From Tillus elongatus (Eukaryota; Arthropoda; Insecta; Coleoptera; Cleridae), in the NCBI GenBank assembly GCA_964006375.1, contig OZ023269.1:682001-746000 (forward strand): a stretch of DNA of 64,000 nt, read 5' to 3'. Of the stretch, positions 46,917 through 56,730 are shown piece by piece (position 1 is the first letter of the stretch; each line of letters begins with the position of its first letter). The translations under genes were made by a program, and so were the position numbers. A model generated the notes under the pieces. The model did not search any database and was not told the origin of the DNA. It saw only the letters and a list, made by a program, of their open reading frames with translations.

Positions 46917-46920
<4 letters not shown>
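46628..46920 (+). repeat. Diverged tandem repeat, ~110-120 bp period, 2.5 units
   Basis: Units begin ATCAAATGAAGGGTTTGGAC, TAAATAAAAGGGTTTGACG and ATCAAATGAACAGGTTCG, and share CCAATATGG.G.ACGCC. It follows directly on the mariner fragment. Confidence 0.6.
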
Positions 46921-47150
<230 letters not shown>

Positions 47151-47199
47151 GTGTGAATGTGTGTGTGTACGCACAGATGATACTAGCTTTAAGGGATCT

Positions 47200-47915
47200 C
47201 GCTAAGCATGTTGCATAATAACGAATATAACCTGTTGTGTCAAAGTAATGCAACACCCTGTATACATAGAACAGTACAATTGATTTTTTGTACTAAAACA
47301 TTAAAACATTCAGTACAGTCAAAGAAAACTCAGAAAATCAATTGATTAATTAATTTTTTTCTAACTTTTTATATTATAATTTGCACTATTTCCTGATTGT
47401 TTTTTACTTTAAGTGGTTTCATTCTGTATTTAAAGTAAAGCATATTCCTTATAATTATTACTAGTGTTTTTATCAATTTAATATTTTATATTTTTTTGGA
47501 TTAAATCATAACTTGTGTTTTTCAACTGATTTAAACTATCGTGCTACTTAAATGGTATTAACTAACTAGGCGTATCTAACCGTTGTATATACAAACAAAT
47601 TTGCAATTCAAGTGGAAATAATTAAAAATAATTTAATTTGCATAATCGCTGTTTACTATTGATCACGCATTTTTGCTGTAGTTCCAATTAAATTATGAAA
47701 AACTAATACAATTACAATAAGCACTGATTTTTTATTACGTGGAATGCAAACAAATAATTATTTCATCACCTTTGAATTAATTGAATTTAAATTGAATAAT
47801 TAGGCAAATGGAATTAATTAATTTATACTGAAAGTATTGGTCTAAGATATTTTGATGTGTTTCAAAAGAGACCAGTTCAGGACAAATAAGGACAACTTTA
47901 TTTGACAGACATATA
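47200..47915. other. AT-rich, nothing recognised
   Basis: No frame, RNA gene or named repeat supported. Confidence 0.5.
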
Positions 47916-47917
47916 TT

Positions 47918-48165
47918 TCTAGTGAGTTTTCTTTAAAAAATATGAGGAGATCCCGACTTTTGAATTTTGAAAAAAAATCTTCAAATGAGCGCGAACTAGG
48001 CCCCCTAGAACCCATATGCAGGGTCAGTTTTTGATTTTTAGTTATGAGCATTTAAAAAAAAGGGGGTTTTCCACAAAACGTCAAAGTCGCGAATTGAAAC
48101 ATCAAAATTGGCAACATTTAGGCAAAGAACCTGACACAAATACGGATTATGTAAAGAAAATGTAA
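47918..48165 (+). repeat. MAE 5' end fragment followed by part of repeat B
   Basis: CTAGTGAGTTTTCTTTAAAA (hairpin partner deleted), GGAGATCCCGACTTTTG, AGCGCGAACTAGGCCCCC. From 48055 it matches repeat B (GTCAAAGTCGCGAATTGAAA). Confidence 0.7.
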
Positions 48166-48677
48166 CCTAAAAGATTATTAGCAGGTCCTATTGAGATCAA
48201 AGTAAACTTAGTAAATAATTAGGTAACACCAATTAATATAATATCACAAGAAAGAACTATTGAAGTTGTAACGTGTTACACATTTTACAACTTATATATT
48301 TCCATTATAGCATTCATTGGTACATTAGTACATTATTTTCTTAGTCAATGAAATTCAATATTTTCCTACCCAATGAACTTTATCATATAACGTCTTAAAT
48401 CCGTGCCCATAGAAACACACATATGCTCTGGCGTTGTTCACGAACATCTTGAAAGCGACAGTTGGTAGCTGGTTTCTGTATCCAATCTATACTTCATTTT
48501 CATTTGTTAGATAACAGAATTCTTCATAAGCTCGTATAGCCTTCAGCCCACTCTCTTTTTAACAAAATTTTAGCAACAATACAAATACTAAGATTAACTA
48601 TAATTAGCTAAAAGAAAAAGGCTGCACGCTCATATGAGCTATCCCGTTTTATGTTGGGCCCCATCAAGACCACCATG
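48166..48677. other. No gene recognised
   Basis: Only short frames. Positions 48600-48677 may be a continuation of the LINE fragment at 49.07 kb, but I could not align it to a domain. Confidence 0.4.
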
Positions 48678-48700
48678 TAAGGCTAGATGCATTCTCACCA

Positions 48701-48761
48701 CAATTAGAACCGTAGACCGGTTTCGCTCTAATTAGAGCTCGTCAGTACACTATACTAATTG
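48701..48761 (-). ncRNA. Type I hammerhead ribozyme, intact core, weaker stem I (minus strand)
   Basis: Mirror copy in the left arm. On the minus strand: CAATTAGTATAGTGTA, CTGACGA, stem II GCTCTAATTAGAGC, GAAA, ACCGGTC, TACGGTTC, TAATTG. Core boxes and stems II and III are unchanged. Inner stem I has three Watson-Crick pairs, one G-U and one G-G mismatch. Outer stem I is intact. Probably weaker than the plus-strand copy. Confidence 0.65.
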
Positions 48762-48970
48762 CTGCGAAAATACACCTATAAAGTAATACGGCTATGGTAG
48801 CCAGCCTTCCAACTCTAAGTGAAATGTAAGACACGAAGCAGGTGCCGCCAACTCGTTGCGGAACCAAGTAGTATGTTGTCACGGCAGCTCCAAAGTGTTA
48901 AAAAATATAGACTGTATACAACCAACTAACAATTTAGTAAATTGTCTACCCTAATATAAGGACAAAGTAT

Positions 48971-49033
48971 ACAATTAGTATGCCGTACTGACGAGCTCTA
49001 ATTAGAGCGAAACCGGTCTACGGTTTTAATTGT
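48971..49033 (+). ncRNA. Type I hammerhead ribozyme, complete core (plus strand)
   Basis: All invariant parts are present in order. Outer stem I: CAATTA (48972-48977) with TAATTG (49027-49032). Internal loop GTATG / TTT. Inner stem I: CCGTA (48983-48987) with TACGG (49019-49023). Then CTGACGA (48988-48994, fits CUGANGA), stem II GCTCT-AATT-AGAGC (48995-49008), GAAA (49009-49012) and stem III ACCGGT (palindromic, 49012-49017). The GTC triplet predicts cleavage after 49018. A two-base-pair self-complementary stem III usually means activity as a dimer. Fold made by hand. Confidence 0.75.
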
Positions 49034-49235
49034 GGTGAGAATGCATCTAGCCTTACATACTTCGATGTTTACGTGGGAGGGGCTGTACATAAGGGTAAGT
49101 ATTTTTAATGCGAATTTATGTACGTCAGTTTATCCCGTATTTCTTTTGCAGTGTCATTTTTAGGTCGATTTGCTTAGTTATTTGTAATGCACTCAAAAAG
49201 TCTGTGCAGACAACCAGTCAGTTGTATATCAGATA

Positions 49236-49417
49236 AGTACACTTGGAAAACACCCAAATCACCACAACACATCTTCAGAGGAAGAAATTTCTTCCTCTGA
49301 AGATATTGACTTTGTCAACGAAACGATCGTAAGGTCTCTGAAATAAGTGTTGCGGTGATTTGGGTGTTCTCCAAGTGTACTTATTAGTGCTCATCACAGG
49401 TTCCAGTTTTCACATAG
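49236..49417 (+). mobile_element. HHR-B: 182-bp element with perfect 13-bp target duplication
   Basis: TGTATATCAGATA stands at 49223-49235 and again at 49418-49430, so the element is 49236-49417. It is a long foldback: AGTACACTTGGAAAAC..CCCAAATCACC on the left pairs with GGTGATTTGGG..CCAAGTGTACT on the right. A perfect inner palindrome (CTTCAGAGGAAGAAA and complement) lies at 49272-49301, and a hammerhead-like core at 49287-49344. The tail GTGCTCATCACAGGTTCCAG has no partner. The target duplication implies insertion by a retrotransposition-like or staggered-cut mechanism. Confidence 0.8.
49287..49344 (+). ncRNA. Candidate hammerhead ribozyme inside HHR-B
   Basis: Outer stem I ATTTC/GAAAT, loop TT/TCTCT, inner stem I CCT/AGG. 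Then CTGAAGA (49297-49303, fits CUGANGA), a stem II hairpin TTGAC-TTT-GTCAA (49306-49318), GAAA (49320-49323), palindromic stem III ACGATCGT (49323-49330), and cleavage triplet GTA (after 49331). Weak point: the base pair that should close stem II next to the core is mismatched (TA opposite C), so activity is doubtful. A diverged copy is at 38.95 kb. Confidence 0.55.
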
Positions 49418-49890
49418 TGTATATCAGATAATATAACATGTCTAATTCCTTCTTTTATGGCATACAGTTCACGAGTAAATATAGATGCTAATTTAGGTAG
49501 TTTGTACATCAGGGATGTATCCCCGTGTATACAGCTAATCCTGTACGGTTTTGATTTTTAGAGGCATCCATATAGATGAATTTGTGGTTCTCATATTAGA
49601 TTTCATTTGTAGGGATTGCTTCCTTAGTACACTGGGATGGGTGGTAGTTTTTTGAGTGGTGTGTTAGGCTTAGTTCAAAACCGACTTGTTGTTGTGTCCA
49701 AGAAGGACTCCATGTCTTGTATGAAACGTCAGATAATAGTAAAGGCTTTTTGCGTTTTCTTCTGAATAAGGTCTTCTAGGTCTTTGAAAAACAACTCACA
49801 ATTTGGATGTTCTGGTGTACTAAGAACTTTGGAGGCATAATTTAAAGTTAAATGTTGTCTTCTTAGTTTAAGGAGCTTTTCGTTTACGAC

Positions 49891-50760
49891 AGTCCTAATA
49901 CTTTCGGTATTACTAGTTCGTCCCTCAGACCTCTATGCCTGCATGATACGCTACGAAAACTACTAGAACACTTGATCAAAGCCAGGCTAGAAAAGAAAAT
50001 AGAAGTAGGAGAGGGATTTTCAGAGCGCCAGTTTGGTTTCCGAAAGGGAAGATCCACAATACATGCTGCAAGATACGTCACAGAAGTCGCAAAAAACACA
50101 AGAGAGAAATGGTGTGCATTGATCACTCCCGATTTGAAAAATGCTTTCAACACTGCTAACTGGGGCAAAATCATATAAAAACTGAAAAGAAGAAACATCG
50201 CTGAGTACCTGATAAACATCATAAGCAGTTACATATCATACAGAAAGATCAGCATTGCGAAGAGAGAGACGATGGCTGTCTTTACGGGAGTCTCTCAAAG
50301 ATCCATCCTAGAACCTATCCTCTGAAATATAATCTATGATGGAATCCTCAAGCTGAAAATGGTTGAAGGAGTTACTCTGGTCGGTTATGCTGATGACCTA
50401 GCATTCCTAGTAAAGGCATCAGGACAAGACACACTTAGGTTTTAAGTGAATGAAACGTTAAGAAAAGTGGACAGATGGATGACGGCCAAAGAACTCCAGG
50501 TTACCGCTGCAAAGGCAGAGGCGGTCATCATAAAGGGTCCAAAAATCAGGGGCGATTTTTCGTTCCACTTAAAGGTCATCATTATAAGACCAACGAAGAC
50601 TCTGGTGTATCTAGTGTATCTCTGGTTTATCAGCATGTACGAATGGCAAAAGAAAAGCTGAAGAACAGCAGCACTAAGTAGGATAATGCCCAACGTGGGA
50701 GGCCCAGTATCAGCAAAACGGCTACCGCTCAGGGGAGTAGTGCACTCAATTCTACCGTAT
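49891..50760 (+). pseudogene. R1-like LINE reverse transcriptase, broken by stops
   Basis: Plus-strand RT, readable for about 290 codons: LIKARLEKKIEVGEGFSERQ, FGFRKGRSTIHAARYVTEVA, LITPDLKNAFNTANWGKII (motif A, Asp kept), a stop, SISYRKISIAKRETMAVFTG, VSQRSILEPIL (GVPQGS-type motif damaged), VGYADDLAFLVKASGQDTLR (YADD intact), a stop, then VNETLRKVDRWMTAKELQVT, KAEAVIIKGP, and after a frameshift SRIMPNVGGPVSAKR. The wording KNAFNTANW and GYADDLA is typical of R1-clade elements. At least three stops and two frameshifts. Confidence 0.8.
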
Positions 50761-50762
50761 TT

Positions 50763-50846
50763 CTTTAAATGAGCGCAAACTAGGCCCCCTAGAATCCATA
50801 TCCGCGTTTAGTTTCAGTTTTTATCTGTTTACATATATACGGGGTG
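50763..50846 (+). repeat. MAE 5'-block fragment
   Basis: AATGAGCGCAAACTAGGCCC, ATCCATATCCGCG and TTTACATATATAC. Hairpin and right body are absent. Confidence 0.6.
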
Positions 50847-50899
50847 ACGCATTTCTACGGTAACGCTCAATATAATTGTTATTGTACAAGTTACGAGAA

Positions 50900-51064
50900 A
50901 AGGTTGTGTACGTTGATTATATGGTGCATCTTATAAAATTAATTTGACAATTACAGGGTGGCCCATAAGTCGTTGGTGATACTTACAAATTTTTTTCTAA
51001 CACCCTTATATTATTGCATTTTTGCATTTTTTTTTATCGAAACGTGATGCATGTTTGTAAGAAA
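50900..51064 (+). repeat. Repeat F with transposon-like end, also inverted at 31.09-31.18 kb
   Basis: TTACAGGGTGGCCCATAAGT, CGTTGGTGATAC and GTGATGCATGTTTGTAAG recur in reverse complement at about 31075-31180. In both places they abut a MAE 3' hairpin. CAGGGTGGCCCATAA after TA looks like a DNA-transposon terminus, but no opposite end was found. Confidence 0.5.
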
Positions 51065-51480
51065 AAAACTGAGACGCGGTGAGTATTGGTAACGAATTTT
51101 CATTAAACGCTTCAAATTTTAGTAACTCAATTTGCTATTAATTAAGGTTGCCCTGATTTTAACCCCAAGAATTTTTATTTATGGGAGTTACATAAAAGCA
51201 GTTGTTTATTGAGAAACTCTAAACACCCGGGAAGAACTATGCAGGAAGTTGTAAATGCTCCTGAGTCATTTCGCGATACGAATCTTTATTTTAAAATAGG
51301 ACAATCTTTTAATAAACGCGTTGATAAATATAGAGGCGGACATTTTTAAAATTTAATTGTTAAAAAGGCGTATTGTTTACTAATATTTACTATTTTATTG
51401 GTCGTTACAATTCCTAATTGTAAATAAACCGTTGTTTTTGACATTTCTACCATATTTTAATTATGTCAACTATCAGCATG

Positions 51481-51567
<87 letters not shown>

Positions 51568-51690
51568 CAATAAAACTGACTCCGAATATGGGTTTTAGGG
51601 GTTCTAGTTGGCTCTCATTTGAGTAATTTTTAAAACTTAAAACTCGCGATCTCTTTATTAGAGAAATTTTTTCCACGAAAATTCATTAAA
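51065..51690 (-). repeat. MAE copy, minus orientation, with atypical interior
   Basis: 3' hairpin region GAGACGCGGTGAGTATTGG and AACGAATTTTCATTAAA at the left. (TA)n is at 51484-51566, then CTGACTCCGAATATGGGTT, GCTCTCATTTGAG and the 5' hairpin ending in TTCATTAAA. Positions 51150-51480 do not match other MAE copies, so this may be one copy with a different interior or two adjacent ends. Confidence 0.6.
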
Positions 51691-52370
51691 AGGAGATCTA
51701 TCTGTGTTAGCCCTGTTATCTCGTTGATCGACTACCAAAATAGTTGGTCACTATTATATGATGAAACACATTGTACAAGTAAATAAATAAATAACACGAA
51801 TTCCAGAAAGTGAAAGGTTAACAAGGTGTAAATGAATAATTTCTCGATATTAGCTGTCAATGTAAATCGTCAAGTCATTAATATCAGAACAATTATGATT
51901 TTTCTGAAAGTTTGGAGGAAGAAATATCTAAAACAAGTGAACGTAAAGCGGTAACAATTACAGTGATTATTTAACATTTAACGTTCTGTCAGAAACATGA
52001 TTTATTAATAATAGATGATACGGATAGTGTATTTAATGTCTTAATTGACATGTGATATTATTGTTATGTGAAGAACGACGTCATATTTTGATGTCATAAA
52101 TGCAAACTGCCAAGATGCTGACTGTACATCAGAATAAAAAGATTCACAGTTACTACTGTCGACATCGCCTATGCGAAAATGAGTTATTACGTATTCATTT
52201 AGTTACTGTTCTCTCCCTAAGGTAATCATGTTATCAATCATAACACTTTGTAAATATAAGTCAATTATCTAAGGTTTTCCAGTAAGTTACTATAGGTTTC
52301 ATCGTTAAATAAAACCAGCAACTTCAAAAATTCGTGTATATTTAATTCAAAAATTGTAGGAAAACCATTA
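51691..52370. other. AT-rich, nothing recognised
   Basis: No frame, RNA gene or repeat supported. Confidence 0.5.
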
Positions 52371-52379
52371 AGAACAGTC

Positions 52380-53240
52380 ACAGCTTTCTTGGACAAACAC
52401 ACAAATCATCTCGGAAAGAGAATAGGACTTCAGGAATGCCAAGTCGACGGACGATGCAATAACATTATAACATATCTTACGGAGGATATTTATAAATCAC
52501 TAGATGAAAAACACAAAGAAGCCAATGAAAATAAATATGACTGTGGCTGAATGAGTTTACCTCGAGGTCAGAAGATACACAAGAAAAGAAGATGCAAAAC
52601 AGCCAAGGCTATCCATGTTTGTCGATGTGGCCAAACCATTTGATACTGGTACAAGAGGGGTGCTTGCTTCGCGATTTTCCACTTCTACTAGATACGGTTA
52701 TAGATCCGCAATGTAATGAGTTCTATAATAGTCGAAAGATGCAGCACGGTGCTAGGTTAAAACACGACAAGAAAAAGTACTATGAAAATCTCCAAGGCTT
52801 CAAACATAAATAAAGCTATGTGGGAAGCAATTAAAGAAAATGTAATCGTGAGTTCTCAGGCGTTGTTGACATGCTACTATGGTGGTGTCAACTGTCTCCT
52901 GGTATACGGTTTGTTCTGTTGGGGCAGATGTGTGCATCTGGGGAGGGTTCTATTGATACAGAAGATAATCGTCCGCACCATGTTTGGCCTGCCGTCTTCC
53001 GCATCTTGTAGACCATATTTTATACAGTGTGGCATTCTAACAGTGACGTACCTATATATGCTTGAGGCACTTTGTTATGTTCGAAAAAATATTGGAACCT
53101 TTAGTACTTGCGGTAATATTACAGCGTATGAAACAAGACTAACAATTTGTATGTTTCCCATTACAGAATTGAACAGATTAATCAGACACCAAGCAACGCT
53201 GCAATGCGCTTATATAATCATTTACTTAAGAACATAAAAA
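52380..53240 (+). pseudogene. LINE RT C-terminal region
   Basis: Best part 52782-53237: NCLLVYGLFCWGRCVHLGRV, LLIQKIIVRTMFGLPSSASC, RPYFIQCGILTVTYLYMLEA and LCYVRKN. This matches the C-terminal LINE pattern YG..FWG......V..LQKK.VR...G....SCRP.F...GILT....YILE.L.YV. Residues before it (52400-52780) are frames without clear domains. No RT catalytic motifs. Confidence 0.65.
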
Positions 53241-53639
53241 AATTGGGCAGCCTCGGGTAATTTAAGCTTAATTTAAAATCGTTTTTTTCGGGAGAATTCG
53301 TTTTATTCTGTAACGAGTATTTTAATTTTAAGTTTCAACGATGATAAGCTGCTTTTTGTGTTTTATATATTATTTGTGGATTTTTAAGTCTTTTATTATA
53401 TCTTTTCTTTATTCAGGTATTTATGCAGTTAACGCCTGTAATTTTAGAATTCTTATTGTTGACTCTTTCCTATATCTTCTAGAGATCTATGGAACAGTTT
53501 TAATTAATAAATAAACAGAAATATAATAAATTAGACTACAGTGAACTAAATTAGAAAAGTATGGTTTTAGAGGCCTTGCATACAGACTGTTTGAGTCCTA
53601 TTCGGGTAGTCGTACTCAGTGTGTTCAAATCAGTGACAG

Positions 53640-54300
53640 TAACAGTGGCTTTAAATTCATAGCTATGGAGCTCCGCAAGGTACGGTTGTGGGACCCATGT
53701 TCTTTAATCTTTATGAAACGAACTGTTGCCAATAAATTCATAAGCAGCTATGCAGGTGATATTGTCAACAGTAAACTATTGGTAAGATTTGAAGCGCACC
53801 GTGCCAAATGATTTTTCCAACATAAAAAAGATGGTTCGATAGCAGGTTACTTACATTAAATAAGGTTAAAACAACTTTTAGACTTTATATTCCTATTCTT
53901 ACTAATCAGTGTGGCATCATAAGTGGTTTCTGTATAGTCACAACTCTTGAGAATTTGTCTTCTGATATATTTGAGGCTAGCGACAAAGGGCTTGCTACTA
54001 TTCTTCTTCATCTGGATTACTCCAAAGATTTTGACACCGTGAATCGTAAATTGTTAAGTGCTAAACTCAAATATTTTGTTTTTGATTTCAGTACACATAG
54101 CTTAATAAAAACCACTTTAGACTGCCAGAAGTCCAGTCGTATTTTTCGGCAATAAGATTTCCAGCAAACTGCAGATTTTTTCTGGCTTTTCACAGGGCTC
54201 GGTTTTGGGCCTTCTTGTCTTTATTGTATGTACATTAGACTTGCTGTCATCGTTACAATACTGTAAATCGAAGGCTTATTCTGATTATAAATTTATTCTA
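53640..54300 (+). pseudogene. Two RT fragments in the wrong order (CR1/Jockey group)
   Basis: 53655-53750 reads GAPQGTVVGPMFFNLYETN, the motif B region. 53935-54155 reads ATILLHLDYSKDFDTVNRKL, the motif A region (SKAFD type), followed by SAKLKYFVFDFSTHSLIKTT. Motif A normally precedes motif B, so these are pieces of two copies or a rearranged one. All frames are broken. Confidence 0.65.
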
Positions 54301-54308
54301 AAGACTAA

Positions 54309-54641
54309 TTAGACGGTTAATGTGTTTTTTAGTACCTGCATGTATTCCTCTGGAGATACAGCGCCCAGTTCTGTTGTGAAAACATATCCTATAGTGGCTG
54401 CCACTATTATTGCAACTAGGTGTTGCACAAATTTACTAAAGCTTCCTTGAAAAGTTAAATAATCTCCGACGTTGATGTCGTTTATTTGGGAAACCGTTTC
54501 AAAGAAATGCTGCATGTTGTTGATTTCAACGACATTCGCGCAACAGTCGAAACTATGAAGAGAGGTCTCCTGCGGTGTTTTATATATGGTGCATTTATCA
54601 CCTGGTGCTCTTCCAACCTTTTGTAGGAAGGTTTGGGACAT
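54309..54641 (-). CDS. Unrecognised 110-codon open frame
   Basis: MSQTFLQKVGRAPGDKCTIY start; a Cys pair at residues 33-34 (DCCANV); a hydrophobic stretch VQHLVAIIVAATIGYVF at about residues 71-87 that could be one membrane segment; then TELGAVSPEEYMQVLKNTL. It follows on the same strand, 45 bp after the frame at 54686-54960. I recognise no family. It could be a fragment of a host gene or of a mobile-element or viral protein, or chance. Confidence 0.25.
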   Translation of the reverse strand: MSQTFLQKVGRAPGDKCTIYKTPQETSLHSFDCCANVVEINNMQHFFETVSQINDINVGDYLTFQGSFSKFVQHLVAIIVAATIGYVFTTELGAVSPEEYMQVLKNTLTV

Positions 54642-54685
54642 GAACCTTTTTGTTCACTTAATAGGTATTTCTTGTGTATACATTT

Positions 54686-54960
54686 TCATTTAACAGAGTC
54701 TGCATGAAATGCTCGTATCTTAGTCGGGTTATGGATTATGAGTTGACTATATAAGCTTTTCGATGATACCTCAGGTTGGAGCCATTTTTTATCTATGTAT
54801 GCAATGTAACCCTTCACGTGAGGAGGGAGTTGATGAGGTATTCCAATGATGTAGGGTAAATTTGTTACCGTAGCCCTGAAATTCATATAATCAAAGACAG
54901 TACTGTGCTTTCCCTTATATTCCATTGCGCGACGTACGAAAAGAGCTTTAAACCGAGCAT
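54686..54960 (-). CDS. Unrecognised open frame upstream of 54309-54641
   Basis: The frame is open from about 54960 (DARFKALFVRRAMEYKGKHS); the first Met codon is at 54925. Then DYMNFRATVTNLPYIIGIPH and QLPPHVKGYIAYIDKKWLQP. Protein-like composition and no low complexity, but no motif I can name. Together with the next frame it is the only candidate here for non-transposon coding sequence besides 8.3 kb. Confidence 0.25.
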
Positions 54961-55185
54961 CTTACAAGGCTAGACCAACTACAAGTTTAGGGAGAATGAA
55001 AGTCGTCCTTGAAATACTGTTTGATGTTCCTGTCCATATAAAGTACCCATGGTGTATATATGCGATTTTGGATCCCGCTACATATATTATAACATTCCAT
55101 ACGTACGATTTAATTAACCTCTTTTACAAGTTCAATTTAAAATATTTATTAGTAAGAAGAGTATATTATGTATTGAATGCTTATT

Positions 55186-55330
55186 ACCTTGTCTTCGTAA
55201 CGCTCTCTCTCTCAGATCTTTGCTAGATTCATCATTATCTGTAATAATACTCCCAAGATATGTGAATATTTCAACTTGTTCAGGTTATTGGCCGCTTGGC
55301 TTATAATTGATTTTTGTAGTGCTATCCTTG
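55186..55330 (-). pseudogene. LINE fragment (RT thumb region), related copy at 59985-60185
   Basis: Minus strand: EQVEIFTYLGSIITDNDESS then KDLRERALRRQ, the F.YLGS.I..D..........R motif that follows the palm in RTE- and R1-like LINEs. The sequence beyond (55290-55500) matches 60020-60190, where the minus strand reads FRYLGSITMYDSK, so two fragments of one LINE family are present. Confidence 0.6.
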
Positions 55331-55902
55331 ATTACCTCATTTTGTTTACCTTTATTACTTTTGTTTTCGATGTTTTCGAAATGGCATACTGACTTGGAAA
55401 TTGATCTTTTTTAACACAACATACAGAGCATACTGAACATTCTCTTGAATTCTTTACTGTATATTCAGCGTACCCTTTTGACCCCTGTTCCTAATTTAGC
55501 CTAGTGTTACCCAAATTTTATAACGCACGGTAAGAAATGTGGCCACAGCACCTTTTTTTACCATACCAAATTTTATTTGTGAGGCAATTAGATTTGTTGT
55601 TGCTTCCGCCATCTATACGTATTGCAATTCAGTTCAAGTAGAAAGTGTGTTTGTTACTTACGCCATCTATGATCAAATGGTGCAAGTTATGTGTTCTTTA
55701 TTTTCCGGAACTTTCAACATGTTCAAGAAAGGACACTGCAATATGAATATTTCTGTAATCATCCGTTCGCATTTATATAATCAGCGAAACGCTCCGTGAT
55801 GCGTCATTTGCAAGTAGTGTACCATGCAAAGTGCAATATTAAATATTTAACGGTAATTTATATGTATTATATTCGTTCTTGAATATTTATTATTTTGCTA
55901 AA

Positions 55903-56260
55903 TATGGACAAATTTTTAAAAAGATCATTGGAGCCATCTACGTCCCAAAGTAACGTGTTTTATTGAGAGGTTTTATCAAAAACAAAGCTACTTTGAAATT
56001 TAAATAACAGACATCCAGAAAAAAGACAAGCCTGTAGAATTCTTTGAAAGAAAACTAATCTCCCTTGACAAACAGCAAGGCACTTTCACGTCAACAATAG
56101 CTACTAAAAAAAAAAGCATTACTAGTTAGTTATCAAGTTGCATACCGCATTGCAAAAACCAGTAAGGAAGATACAAATGCTGAAGGTTTAATTTTACCAG
56201 CAGCTCTTAAAATGATGGAAATATTGAAGGTGAAAAGGAAGCTACAAACTTTAAAAAAAT
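55903..56260 (+). pseudogene. N-terminal fragment of a hAT (ZBED5/SCAND3-like) transposase
   Basis: An ATG at about 55903 begins MDKFLKRSLEPSTSQS, the usual start of this protein type. The zinc-finger segment is mostly deleted. After frameshifts come RHPEKKDKPVEFFERKL and KALLVSYQVAYRIAKTSKED, then TNAEGLILPAALKMME, matching the conserved region SY.VAYRIAK.......E.LI.PAA..M. It is cut off by a MAE end at about 56262. Same family as 11.4 kb. Confidence 0.7.
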
Positions 56261-56261
56261 T

Positions 56262-56640
56262 CAGACGCAATGAGTGCGTTATAGTATGGAATTTTCACAA
56301 GGATTGTAGACTATTAGTATGGCAAATTACTAAAATACATTAAATTTAAACATACATTGGAGATTAGTTTTAGAGGTCTTAATATGAGCTTATTTGAGGA
56401 AGTTCTTCGAAAGTATTAGCATCGATATCTCTCTATCAAAAAAAAAATTTAATCTTGTGTTTTAGAGCCTTTTGAGAAAAATTCCCTCTCAATTTTCTAG
56501 GAAGCTAGAAAATTAAAATTTGATGTGCCTATCTAGGTACTATAAGTTATATTACAAATTTCATTAAACTTACAAAAGCTTTCCAGACGAAAACTTAATT
56601 CATATTGAGAAAAGGAAATTATCTGCCAAATCATAAACGT
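56262..56640 (-). repeat. Degraded MAE (3' hairpin end present)
   Basis: CAGACGCAATGAGTGCGTTA and GGAATTTTCACAAGG mark the 3' end. The rest is only vaguely similar to the MAE interior at 60.3 kb (AATTTCATTAAACTTACAAA), and no 5' end is visible. Confidence 0.5.
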
Positions 56641-56730
56641 GGCTAGTATTTTCCTGGACGATTTCGTTTTAGTCAACCCCATCGAAAGGTTTTTTTAACA
56701 AATTCTCTATTTTTTTCCCTCAGGGCTCGT

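Larger units (their letters stand above)
48678..49066. mobile_element. Foldback element with hammerhead motifs in both ~72-bp arms (HHR-A)
   Basis: The left arm starts GTAAGGCTAGATGCATTCTC and the right arm ends GAGAATGCATCTAGCCTTAC. The arms are near-perfect inverted copies for about 72 bp and flank a 240-bp spacer with no coding capacity. Hammerhead ribozymes are known from Penelope-like elements and retrozymes in animals and plants. I saw no Penelope RT or GIY-YIG domain here, so this would be a non-autonomous copy. It lies within a LINE RNase H gene (minus strand). No clear target duplication found. Confidence 0.65.
49070..49890 (-). pseudogene. LINE RNase H region, split by a 182-bp hammerhead element
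   Basis: On the minus strand, from 49890 down: LRRQHLTLNYASKVLSTPEH then ELFFKDLEDLIQKK (RT-RNase H linker), KFIYMDASKNQNRTG (first RNase H motif, TDGS changed to MDAS), and LPKLASIFTRELYAIKEGIR (second motif, normally FTAEL). After the HHR-B element it continues CTDFLSALQITK (third motif, TDS changed to TDF) and MYSPSHVNIE (the P.H..I region). Several stops. Unlike LINE-A or LINE-B in sequence. Confidence 0.7.

Noticed and set aside
52592..52813. 73-codon plus frame as a separate small gene
   Set aside because: Lies in the upstream part of a LINE fragment, without its own start context or conserved motif.
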